Made by a program: the position numbers and the translations under genes
Shown here: in pieces, positions 18,690-41,896 of the stretch
Numbering within the stretch: position 1 is the first letter of the stretch
Layout of the letters: the number at the start of each line of letters is the position of its first letter
Source of the DNA: Myxococcales bacterium
GTDB taxonomy: Bacteria; Myxococcota_A; Polyangia; Haliangiales; Haliangiaceae
Assembly (NCBI GenBank): GCA_016717005.1
Contig: JADJUF010000001.1
Span: forward strand, 744,001 to 808,000
Direction of reading: 5' to 3'
Length of the DNA: 64,000 bases
The notes under the pieces: model-generated
What the model was told of the DNA's origin: nothing
The model's input: the letters and a program-made list of their open reading frames with translations, nothing else
The model's database searches: none

Positions 18690-18921
18690 GACCGTGCAGC
18701 GATTCGCGATCTCGCTCGACGCCGAGCTGGCGCGCCAGGTCCGCAAGGCCGCGGCCGGCGAGCCGACGTCGACCTGGCTGGCCGACGCGGCGCGCAGCAA
18801 GCTGCGGGCCCAGGGCTTGCTCGAGGTCGTGCACGACTGGGAGGCGACGCACGGCGAGATCACGCTCGCGGAGCTGCAGGCCGCCGAGCGCCGGCAGCGG
18901 CCCGCGAAGAAGCGGCGATGA
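18688..18921 (+). CDS. VapB-like antitoxin
   Basis: A 77-residue small protein just upstream of a PIN-domain toxin, overlapping it by four bases (ATGA). The start MTVQRFAISLDAELARQVRKAA fits a ribbon-helix-helix DNA-binding fold (one strand then two helices). The C-terminal half (VVHDWEATHGEITLAELQAAERR) is the sort of extended toxin-binding tail seen in VapB/RHH antitoxins. It probably neutralises the toxin and represses its own promoter. The start has no ribosome site; the promoter places the transcript start at the ATG. Confidence 0.8.
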   Translation: MTVQRFAISLDAELARQVRKAAAGEPTSTWLADAARSKLRAQGLLEVVHDWEATHGEITLAELQAAERRQRPAKKRR

Positions 18922-19301
18922 GCGGCATCGTGCTCGACGCCGGCGCGCTGATCGCGCTGGCGCGCGACGACCGGGCGATGTGGGCGGTGCTCAAGCTGGC
19001 CGCGGTCCGGCGAGCCGCCGTCATCGTCCCGACCACGGTCGTGGCCCAGGTGTGGCGCGGCACCCGGGCCCAGGCCAACCTGGCCCGCGCGCTCGGCCAG
19101 TGCGTGTCGGCGGCGTTCGATCCGCTCGCCCATCAGGTCGGCGCGCTGTGCGGCCGCACCCGCACCACCGACGTCTGCGACGCGCACGTGGCGCTGGTCG
19201 CGACCGCCGGCGCCGAGGTCCTCTACACCAGCGACCCCGACGACCTTCGCCGCCTGGTCGCTGCCTGTCGCGCCGGCAAGCCGACCATCGTGAGCTGCTG
19301 A
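18918..19301 (+). CDS. PIN-domain toxin (VapC-like ribonuclease)
   Basis: A 127-residue PIN-domain protein, expected to cleave RNA with divalent metal when free of antitoxin. It starts MSGIVLDAGALIALARDD, with the first acidic residue Asp8. The second family motif reads VVAQVWRG, with Gln where many VapC proteins have Glu. TTDVCDAHVAL and YTSDPDDL supply the later acidic residues. Length and gene order (antitoxin first, four-base overlap) fit VapBC. It lies beside a transposase relic, consistent with an accessory island. Confidence 0.82.
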   Translation: MSGIVLDAGALIALARDDRAMWAVLKLAAVRRAAVIVPTTVVAQVWRGTRAQANLARALGQCVSAAFDPLAHQVGALCGRTRTTDVCDAHVALVATAGAEVLYTSDPDDLRRLVAACRAGKPTIVSC

Positions 19302-19585
19302 GCGAGACGTCGACCGCTCGCGCCGTCGCCGAACCATGCCCACCAGGGACGCCGCGCGACCGATGCTACCCTGACATGCCGGTCGGCGCTCGCCGTGCTG
19401 CTCGTGGACGTCGCGGTGCTCCTCGTGGAAGCGCTGGCCCTTCTTGTCATCGCGGGGATGCCAGGCAACCGGGCTTCATACGTGCCGGACATCGGCGACA
19501 ATTCGCGGACGATACGAGCGCGCCTCGCGGCGCTCTTCGCGCTCGCCGTCGTCGCCTGTGGGGGACGCACGCGGGCCCTGCCACA

Positions 19586-19606
19586 GGGGGCGGGGGGCGG
19601 GGGGGG
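19586..19606 (+). other. G-tract with G-quadruplex potential
   Basis: Runs of 5, 6 and 8 G separated by single C. It lies in the 436-base gap between the toxin gene and the methyltransferase gene. The surrounding 19575-19700 is also G-rich. I see no gene in this gap on either strand that I can support. Confidence 0.6.
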
Positions 19607-19737
19607 TGGTTGCGGTTCTGGCGGCGGGCGGCCGGCGGCCGGCCAGCGCGAGCCGAGGCCACCGCCCCAGCCGGCGCGGGGGCGGGGGGGGCCGCCGCGC
19701 CACCTATTACTTAGGGCACGTGCGCTACACCGCCGGG

Positions 19738-20373
19738 ATGGACCCCGCGTTCTGGCGCAGTCGCTGGCAGGCCGGCCAGATCGGCTTTCACGAGGGCCGC
19801 CCCAACCACCTCCTCGAGCGCTACCTCGATCGGCTGCCGCCCGGCGGCCGGGTGCTGGTGCCGCTGTGCGGCAAGACCGAGGATCTGGCGTTCCTCGCCG
19901 CGCGCGGCCACGACGTCGTCGGCGTCGAGCTGGTCGAGGACGCCGTCGCCGCGTTCTTCCACGAGCACGGCGCGACGCCGATCCGCACCCTCGTCGACGA
20001 CCTGACCTGCTACCAGCACCGCGCGATCACGATCTTCGCCGGCGACGTGTTCGCGGTGACCGCGGCCGTGCTCGGCGCGGTCGACGCGATCTACGACCGG
20101 GCCGCGCTGATCGCCCTGCCGCCGCCGGACCGGGCCCGCTACGTCGCGCACGTCCGGACGCTCGCGCCGCGCGCGCCCACGCTGCTGGTCACGCTCGAGT
20201 ACCCGCAGGCGGCGATGCCCGGCCCGCCGTTCGCCGTGCCCGAGGACGAGGTCCGGGCGCTGTTCGCCGACGCGGCGATCGAGCCGCTGGCCGACGAGCC
20301 CCTGGTGCAGCCGCGCCTGGCCGCCGCCGGCGCGACCGGCCGGCAGCGCTGCTTCTGGATCGCGCGGCCCTGA
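19738..20373 (+). CDS. tpm: Thiopurine S-methyltransferase-family protein
   Basis: A 211-residue SAM-dependent methyltransferase of the TPMT family. Bacterial members methylate thiol or metalloid compounds (tellurite, selenite) or thiopurines. The N-terminal FWRSRWQAGQIGFHEGRPNHLL is the family signature. The SAM-binding region is RVLVPLCGKTEDLAFLAARGHDVVGVEL, followed by IYDRAALIALPPPDRARYV. The length is that of typical bacterial Tpm. The ATG at 19738 places the conserved Trp at residue 6 as in the family. It converges with the GMC oxidoreductase, with only two bases between the stops. Confidence 0.9.
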   Translation: MDPAFWRSRWQAGQIGFHEGRPNHLLERYLDRLPPGGRVLVPLCGKTEDLAFLAARGHDVVGVELVEDAVAAFFHEHGATPIRTLVDDLTCYQHRAITIFAGDVFAVTAAVLGAVDAIYDRAALIALPPPDRARYVAHVRTLAPRAPTLLVTLEYPQAAMPGPPFAVPEDEVRALFADAAIEPLADEPLVQPRLAAAGATGRQRCFWIARP

Positions 20374-20375
20374 CG

Positions 20376-21848
20376 TCACGCCGACGCGCGCGCAGGCCCC
20401 GCCGGCTGGCCCCGATGCCCCCGCCGCAGATCGTCCGCGATGCGCTCGGCCAGGGCCGCGATCGTCAGGCTCGGCGGCACGCCGATCGAGCCGGGCACGA
20501 TGCTGCCGTCGGCGATCCTCAGCCCGGCGTAGACGCCGCCGCGCGGATCGAACACCTGCCCGACGGTGTCGACCACGCCGTCGTCGATCGAGCGGCCCAT
20601 CCGACAGCCGCCCAGCGGGTGCACGCTCAGCCCGGGCATGCCGCGCAGCCGGGCCAGGCTGGGCGTCGGCGCGCCGCCCGCGACCGCGGCCCAGGCGCCC
20701 AGGCGCCGCTCGGCGAAGCGCAGGATCGGATCGTCGGCGTAGTCGGGCCAGTCGATCACGACGCCGCGCGGCGTGAAGCGCGCGGTCCCCTGCGCGCGAT
20801 CCTGCGCGTCGAGCTTGTACATGAACGAGTGGGCCATCGGCCCCTGGGCCTCGACCCGCACCAGGTCGCGCAGCCACCGCCACCGCCGCCCACCGCCGAC
20901 GACCATCAGCGCCGCCGCCGCCAGGCGCTGGGCCGCGCGCGGCACCCGCCCGCTCATGACCATCAGCGTCCGGACCTCGCCGTCGTCGCCGCGCACCGGG
21001 ATGCGGACCGACGTCGAGATCGGCGCGCCGCTGTCGCCCGCCAGCGCGTGCGGCGTGCCCTTGAGGAACGCCACGCCGTCGCCGTTGAGGCTCAGCCCGG
21101 TGCCGAACCGCGGTCCCACCGGCACGCCGCTGCGATGCAGGAGCGCGAGCGTCCCGAGCGTGCCGGCGGCGAGCACGACGCTGCCGGCGGTCACCCACGA
21201 GCGCGCGCCGGTGTCGATCGCCTGGAGCTCGACCGCGAACCCGCCGTGAGCCCGCGGCACCAGCCGCAGCGCCTCGACGCTGTGCCGCAGCTCGGCGCCG
21301 CGGGCCAGCGCCGCGGCCAGGTACGTGCGCTCGAGCCCGCGCTTGGCGCCGACCCGGCACCCGAGCACGCAGTCGCCGCAGTCGGTGCACGCGGCCCAGT
21401 CGATCGTGTTCTCCAGATCGACCCGGCGACCGGGCTCGAGCCGATCGAGGAAGGCCTTGTCGCCGAGCCGATCGGCGCGGGGGCTCGCCGTCGGCTGCAG
21501 CATCGCGCGCGCCCGCGCGAACCACGGCGCCAGCTCGGTCGCGCCCACCGGCCAGCCCGCGAAGGCGTGATCGTCGGGCTGCGCGGTGATGCCGTAGTTG
21601 ACCGCGCTCGAGCCGCCGACCGCGCTCGCGGTCGCCACGCCGACGCCGCGCCCCAGGTGCAGCGACCACAGCCCGCCCGGGTTGCGGCGGCTGCGGTAGG
21701 CCCGGGCCAGCCCCGCCAGTCCGGTCGGGAACTCGTGCGGCCGCCACCAGCGCCCACGCTCGACGACCACCACCCGCGCCGTCGGCGCCAGGCGCGCGGC
21801 CACCACGCTGCCGCCGTAGCCCGAGCCGATCACCAGGACGTCGATCAT
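20376..21848 (-). CDS. GMC-family FAD-dependent oxidoreductase (cholesterol-oxidase-like)
   Basis: A 490-residue flavoprotein. The FAD motif is VLVIGSGYGGSVVAARLA (residues 4-21), followed by VVVVERGRWW. The GMC part has VGGSSAVNYGITAQP and the C-terminal GLSVHPLGGCRMG, plus VYAGLRIADGSIVPGSIGVPPSLTIAALAERIA. A Cys cluster CTDCGDCVLGC (about residues 151-161) resembles a ferredoxin-type or zinc-binding loop; it occurs in some bacterial GMC enzymes. No signal peptide is visible. Sterols or other alcohols are possible substrates; not resolvable here. The gene starts 132 bases from the tRNA. Confidence 0.9.
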   Translation of the reverse strand: MIDVLVIGSGYGGSVVAARLAPTARVVVVERGRWWRPHEFPTGLAGLARAYRSRRNPGGLWSLHLGRGVGVATASAVGGSSAVNYGITAQPDDHAFAGWPVGATELAPWFARARAMLQPTASPRADRLGDKAFLDRLEPGRRVDLENTIDWAACTDCGDCVLGCRVGAKRGLERTYLAAALARGAELRHSVEALRLVPRAHGGFAVELQAIDTGARSWVTAGSVVLAAGTLGTLALLHRSGVPVGPRFGTGLSLNGDGVAFLKGTPHALAGDSGAPISTSVRIPVRGDDGEVRTLMVMSGRVPRAAQRLAAAALMVVGGGRRWRWLRDLVRVEAQGPMAHSFMYKLDAQDRAQGTARFTPRGVVIDWPDYADDPILRFAERRLGAWAAVAGGAPTPSLARLRGMPGLSVHPLGGCRMGRSIDDGVVDTVGQVFDPRGGVYAGLRIADGSIVPGSIGVPPSLTIAALAERIADDLRRGHRGQPAGPARASA

Positions 21849-21943
21849 GGATCCACGGTGGCAGCGTCCGCCGCCCCCGACTTGACCACGATCAACTCCG
21901 GGCCTCCGGCCGACGCCCGCCGCCGACGGCGACGGCGACGCCG

Positions 21944-21975
21944 AAAACTAGCGAGGCCACCTTTGCGGGTGGCCT
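21944..21975 (-). terminator. Rho-independent terminator of tRNA-Leu
   Basis: Reading leftward from the tRNA, an eight-base-pair stem (AGGCCACC / GGTGGCCT) with a six-base loop, 21954-21975, is followed by TAGTTTTC. It lies 6 bases beyond the tRNA end. Confidence 0.65.
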
Positions 21976-21980
21976 GCTCG

Positions 21981-22062
<82 letters not shown>

Positions 22063-22073
22063 GGTGGAAGGGA

Positions 22074-22101
22074 AGTATACTCAGGCGGATCGTACGATCA
22101 A
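22074..22101 (-). promoter_or_regulatory. Sigma70-type promoter of tRNA-Leu
   Basis: Leftward TTGATC (22101-22096), 16-base spacer, TATACT (22079-22074). The spacer contains the perfect 12-base palindrome GATCGTACGATC (22088-22099). The predicted start is only a few bases upstream of the mature tRNA. Confidence 0.7.
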
Positions 22102-22247
22102 GCGCTGCGTATACTTTTTTCATCGGTCAGGGGTGATCGCTCGTGTGACAGCGTGGCGACGACAGCGCAGACCGTGCATTGCCGTGGGCCTCGGCGCTTT
22201 ACATGGCGCTGCCTGACGACATACCATCGAAAGCGCTCGGGAATCGC

Positions 22248-23864
<1,617 letters not shown>

Positions 23865-23930
23865 CTTGGTGGTCCTCGCGACCGGACCGGCTGCGGAGCC
23901 CATGGGCGGCGTTGCCGGGTCCTCCCCGCG

Positions 23931-24193
23931 TCCTCACGTACAGACGTACGCTCGGCCTCGGGGCCCCACCGTCGCCTTGCCCCTGGGCTTCCTCGCGCGG
24001 TCCAGCTAGACCACCACCACCTCAGGTCCAGCGAGCCGATACACCTCGCGCCAGGGCCGGCGTAGTCGTGCAGGCCCAAACCAGGCGACTAACTCGCCTC
24101 GGAGCTTCACGCGTCACGCGCGCGTCGGCGAGGAGGCCCGCCACCAAGGCGGTGGGAGGGCCCCACGCCGGAGCGTACGTCTGTACGTGAGGA
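23931..24193. repeat. Widely spaced 23-base inverted repeat in the convergent gap
   Basis: Positions 23931-23953 and 24171-24193 are exact reverse complements over 23 bases (core ACGTACAGACGTACG). Flanking bases on both the outer and inner side continue to pair imperfectly, so the whole could form a large foldback with an unpaired centre. A further strong GC stem (24202-24230) sits next to the end of the giant TPR gene and may terminate it. The 394-base gap between the cyclase and the TPR gene holds no gene I can support. Confidence 0.85.
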
Positions 24194-24258
24194 CGTGGGA
24201 GGGGCCCACCAACGCAGGTGGCGGGCCCCGCAGCCAGCGCCCTTGAGCGCGCAGCGGC

Positions 24259-36092
<11,834 letters not shown>

Positions 36093-36296
36093 CTGCGCCG
36101 CATCCTCCCGCACTTGCAGGGAAACTTCTAGCCCCGTGGGCGAGGAAGGCGCGACGCGGTCAATTTTTCTGCGGGGATGCGGATCCTCGACGGCACGCGG
36201 CCGTCGATCCGTACGCCCCTACCCCATCACGCCCGCCACCTCGCTTGACAACCCGCGTGCGGCGCCTGACCGGCGGCGCGCGGGCGACCACCGCGA

Positions 36297-37256
36297 TCAG
36301 CCGCCCTGGAGCTTGGCCGCGATCGAGAAGCGCATCTTCTGGGCGATCGACTTGTTGGTCGCGTCGGCCGGGCCCGCCGCCTTGGCATACGCCTCGAGGT
36401 CCTTGTCGGCCGCCTTGAAGTCACCCTTCCGGAAGTAGGCCTGACCGCGCATGAACTTCGCGACGTGCAGGTCCTTGCTGGCCTCGACGGCGGCGGTGAA
36501 GGCCTCGATCGCCTTGGCGTCGTCCTGCTTCTCGGTGTAGGCCATGCCGAGCTGGTAGTGGAGCGCGGCCTTCTCGACTTGCCCCGGCACGTGCTCGACG
36601 CCCTGGGTCAGCACCTGGATCGCCTCGTTCGGGTAGTCCCACTTGCGGTACAGCTCGCTGAGCGCGACGTAGGGCGCCCACTCGCGCGGGTTGGACACGA
36701 TCGCCTTCGAGAACGACTCGGCCGCCTCGCGCGGGCGGCTGGTCGCCCGGTAGATGCGGCCCAGGTACATGTGCTCGAAGTACAGATCCGCGTTCAGCTT
36801 GACGGCGGCGAGCAGGTGCTGCTCGGCCTGATCGAAGTTGATCATCGAGTAGTCGACCTCGACCTCGGCCGGCTTCTTGTTCTGGACCCGGGCCGCGTCC
36901 TCGCGGGCCTTGGCGACGCCGTCCTCGTAGAGCGCGACGCCGTACATCATCTGGTACATGACGTTGTCGGGCTTGATGCGGACCGCCTCGGCGTACGCCT
37001 CGGTCGCCTTGTCGAAGTCCTTCTTGAGCCGATACGCCTCGCCCATGAAGTAGTAGGCGGCGTGGTTGTCGCGGTAGGCCCGCACCGCTTCCTTGTACTC
37101 GGTGATGGCGGTGTCGAACTGCTTGGCGCCGAGCGCCTTGTGACCGGCGTTGGCGCGCTGGATCGATTCCTTGCGCCCCGTGTCGCCGCAGCCTGCGGCG
37201 AAGACGAGCACGAGCGAGAGCGAAGCCAGCGTGGTGCGGACGAACGAGCGCGACAT
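36297..37256 (-). CDS. TPR-repeat lipoprotein of the Glt-like cluster
   Basis: A 319-residue lipoprotein. The signal is MSRSFVRTTLASLSLVLVF followed by AAGC, with the lipidated Cys at about residue 23. At least six TPR units follow: FDTAITEYKEAVRAYRDN, FDKATEAYAEAVRIKPDN, AEQHLLAAVKLNADLYFEHMY, REAAESFSKAIVSNPREW and two more. It probably acts as a periplasmic scaffold anchored in a membrane. It lies between the FHA/AgmX gene and the giant TPR gene on the same strand. In M. xanthus this position is held by the barrel GltH, so this is either a replacement or an unrelated insertion. The start gives an intact lipobox; the upstream open frame consists only of hexamer repeats. Confidence 0.82.
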   Translation of the reverse strand: MSRSFVRTTLASLSLVLVFAAGCGDTGRKESIQRANAGHKALGAKQFDTAITEYKEAVRAYRDNHAAYYFMGEAYRLKKDFDKATEAYAEAVRIKPDNVMYQMMYGVALYEDGVAKAREDAARVQNKKPAEVEVDYSMINFDQAEQHLLAAVKLNADLYFEHMYLGRIYRATSRPREAAESFSKAIVSNPREWAPYVALSELYRKWDYPNEAIQVLTQGVEHVPGQVEKAALHYQLGMAYTEKQDDAKAIEAFTAAVEASKDLHVAKFMRGQAYFRKGDFKAADKDLEAYAKAAGPADATNKSIAQKMRFSIAAKLQGG

Positions 37257-37451
37257 CAGGAGCCTCCAGGGCGGCGCGGTGCGAGCGCCGACGACAAGTG
37301 ACCGAACCGTAGACCGTGCGTTTCCCGCCGTAAAGCAGCGTCCACCGAAAACACCCGGGCTGTCGTCGACGATCGCTGACGATCGCTGACACCTCCGATC
37401 CCAGGTTTCGGCCTTGGCGCGAGGGTCGGGCTTCGAGTCGGGCGCCGATCC

Positions 37452-37612
<161 letters not shown>

Positions 37613-37683
37613 CGAAACGCCGAACGCCCGGCTTGGGGCCGGGCGCTGCGTTCCAACCGCTGGAGGGGAACCCCTCCGCTCGC

Positions 37684-39963
<2,280 letters not shown>

Positions 39964-40064
39964 GGGAATTCTCCAGAGGAGCGAACTCAGGGAACCAGGC
40001 CGACGGCGTGTGACTCAGGCCCCGAGGGGCGCGCGCCGGACGTCCGAGGACGTCCGCGCCTGGA

Positions 40065-40316
40065 TCACAAGTCCTCGGCCGACTTCAGAATCTCGGCGAT
40101 GAAATCCTTGCGGATGCGAATGAGGCTCGAGTGCTTCGCGAAGTCGCGCGCATCGACCGACGTGCCCTCGGGCTTGATGAGGTCGCCCTCGATCGTGTCC
40201 CCCGAGAAGTCGTAGACCTTCACCTTGGCCTTGTCGCCCTTGTCCTTGGGCTGGGCCAGTGCGGGCACGGTGAAGAGCGCGAGCATCGAGAAGGCGGTGA
40301 TGGTGCGGGCGAACAT
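40065..40316 (-). CDS. Small periplasmic protein, GltF-like
   Basis: An 83-residue exported protein. The signal peptide MFARTITAFSMLALFTVPALAQ cleaves after ALA. The mature part (about 62 residues) is KVKVYDFSGDTIEGDLIKPE followed by DARDFAKHSSLIRIRKDFIAEILKSAEDL. A similar short segment with FSGDxIxGxxxxP and RxxFxxEMLKSAEDL is common in this type of myxobacterial locus (recalled, not checked). AAAGGG lies upstream of the ATG at 40316. It lies between the GltE-like lipoprotein and the FHA/AgmX protein, the position of gltF in M. xanthus. Function unknown beyond that context. Confidence 0.72.
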   Translation of the reverse strand: MFARTITAFSMLALFTVPALAQPKDKGDKAKVKVYDFSGDTIEGDLIKPEGTSVDARDFAKHSSLIRIRKDFIAEILKSAEDL

Positions 40317-40483
40317 GGGGACCCTTTCAGCTCGAGAGGCTCGAGTCGAGGCGGGAGTCCGGCGCACCAACATCTGGTCCGTCTGACACTCGCGGTTCGA
40401 CTCGGTTCCGATTTTCTTTCGCGTCGACTCGTTTTGTCCAGGGGAGATCGCCCCGCCCCGGACCACAGCTCAAACCACTGAAA

Positions 40484-41820
40484 CTACTGGCCGCCAGCGG
40501 CGGGGGCCGGGGGCTGAGCGGCCTGCATCTTCATGGCCTCGTCGAGCTGCTTCACCAGCTTGTCGATGGCCTTGATGTTCTCCTGGGCCTCGTCCTTGTC
40601 GTCCTTGCCGGCGTCCTTGGACTGGAAGTCCTGGAAGTACTGGCGGCCGACCTTGGCGGTGCTCTGCATCGCCTTCAGGTCGTTCTCCTTGTTGGCCCGG
40701 AAGTCCTTGTAGAGCACGCCCAGGTTGAAGTAGGCCTCGCCCCGCTTGGGATCGAGGTCCTTGGCCTTCTTGTAGCTGGCCTCGGCGCCGTCGAGGTCAC
40801 CGAGCCCGCGCTGCGCGATGCCCATCCCGATCAGCGCGTCGTAGTTCTTGGGCTGCTGCCCGAGCACGCGCTCGAAGGCGGCCTTGGCGACGTCGTAGCG
40901 GCGGGTGCCGAGCTGGATCAGGCCCACGTTCATGTGGGCCTCGGCCAGCTTGGGGTCGAGCTCGGTCGCCGCCTGGAACCGGGCCAGCGCGTCGGTCAGG
41001 TTGTTCTTGGCCAGCGACAGGAGGCCGAGCGCGTGCTGGAGCGGCGCGTACTTCGGGTTCTTCTTCTCGCCCTCCTCGAGCAGGAGCTTCGCGAGATCGA
41101 GGCGGTTGCGGTTCTTCTGCCGGCCCTCCATGTAGACCAGGCCGTAGACCGTGTAGGCGCGGACGTTGTCGTTGTCGACGGCGAGCGCGTTCGACAGCTT
41201 CTTGCGGGCGTCCTCCTCGAGCTTGCCCCAGGCCGCGGCGTCCTTGGTGCGGCGCATCTCGGTCAGGTTCAGCGACGCCAGGTTGACGTACGCGGCGGTC
41301 AGCTTGGGATTGGCCTTGATGGCGCTCTCCCAGTACTTGCGCGCGCCGTCGATCTTGCCCGCCGCGAAGTACAGCTCGCCGAGGTTCGAGATCGAGGCGC
41401 CGTGGTTCGGCTTGATCTTGAGCGCGGCCTGGTAGGCGTCCTCGGCGTCCTTGGCCAGCCCGCAGTTGTGGTAGCTGCGGCCGACCATGTACTGGGCCTC
41501 GACGATCTCCTTGTGGGCCCGGGCCACCGCGCGCTGAACTGATCAGCCGCCGAGCGGCAGCTCGACTCGTTCCAGCCGGCGGCGGCCGACTTGTTGTAGA
41601 AGTCGAGCGCGCTGGCGTAGTCGGCCTTGGCGTCGCTCGAGACCTCGCGGGTCTCGCCGGGCGCGTCGGGCTTGACGTTGCTGACGTCGGGCGGCGGCGG
41701 CACGTCCTTGGTGTCGGCGTGGAGCCCCGAGGAGGGCTTCTTCTGGGCGCCGCCGCAGGCGACGAGCGTCATCGTCGCGGTGGTCAGGAGGGTGCATCCG
41801 AGAATCTTCGCTGCGCGCAT
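40484..41820 (-). CDS. TPR lipoprotein, GltE/AglT-like, with an apparent one-base frameshift
   Basis: About 445 codons when joined across the break. It starts MRAAKILGCTLLTTATMTLV with the lipobox LVAC (Cys22). The TPR part (AEDAYQAALKIKPNHGASISNL, ARKYWESAIKANPKL, ALARFQAATELDPKLAEAHM, AKAAFERVLGQQPKNYDALI, AEASYKKAKDLDPKRGEAYF) is complete and ends in a Pro/Ala-rich tail. The frame breaks near 41526-41535: the lipoprotein start reads into ...SAADQFS and the TPR part resumes as ARAHKEIVEAQYMV one frame over. One missing base in the GCGCGCGG run would join them. Upstream is the GltD-like gene (76 bases), downstream the GltF-like gene. The AglT/GltE of M. xanthus is a TPR lipoprotein in the outer membrane; identity is inferred. 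Confidence 0.82.
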
Positions 41821-41896
41821 GGTGCTGGCCTCGATGAGGTCGAGCGAGCGTCGGGGCTCGCGGTGGAGACGGGGTGTAGGGGCGGAGGGCGCCGGG

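Noticed and set aside
19223..19570. A 115-codon leftward frame in the gap before the methyltransferase gene
   Set aside because: Overlaps the PIN toxin gene, has no ribosome site, and its Ser/Thr/Arg-rich content looks random.
23865..24258. Convergent gap considered for a small RNA or CRISPR
   Set aside because: It has inverted, not direct, repeats, and no promoter I can support on either strand.
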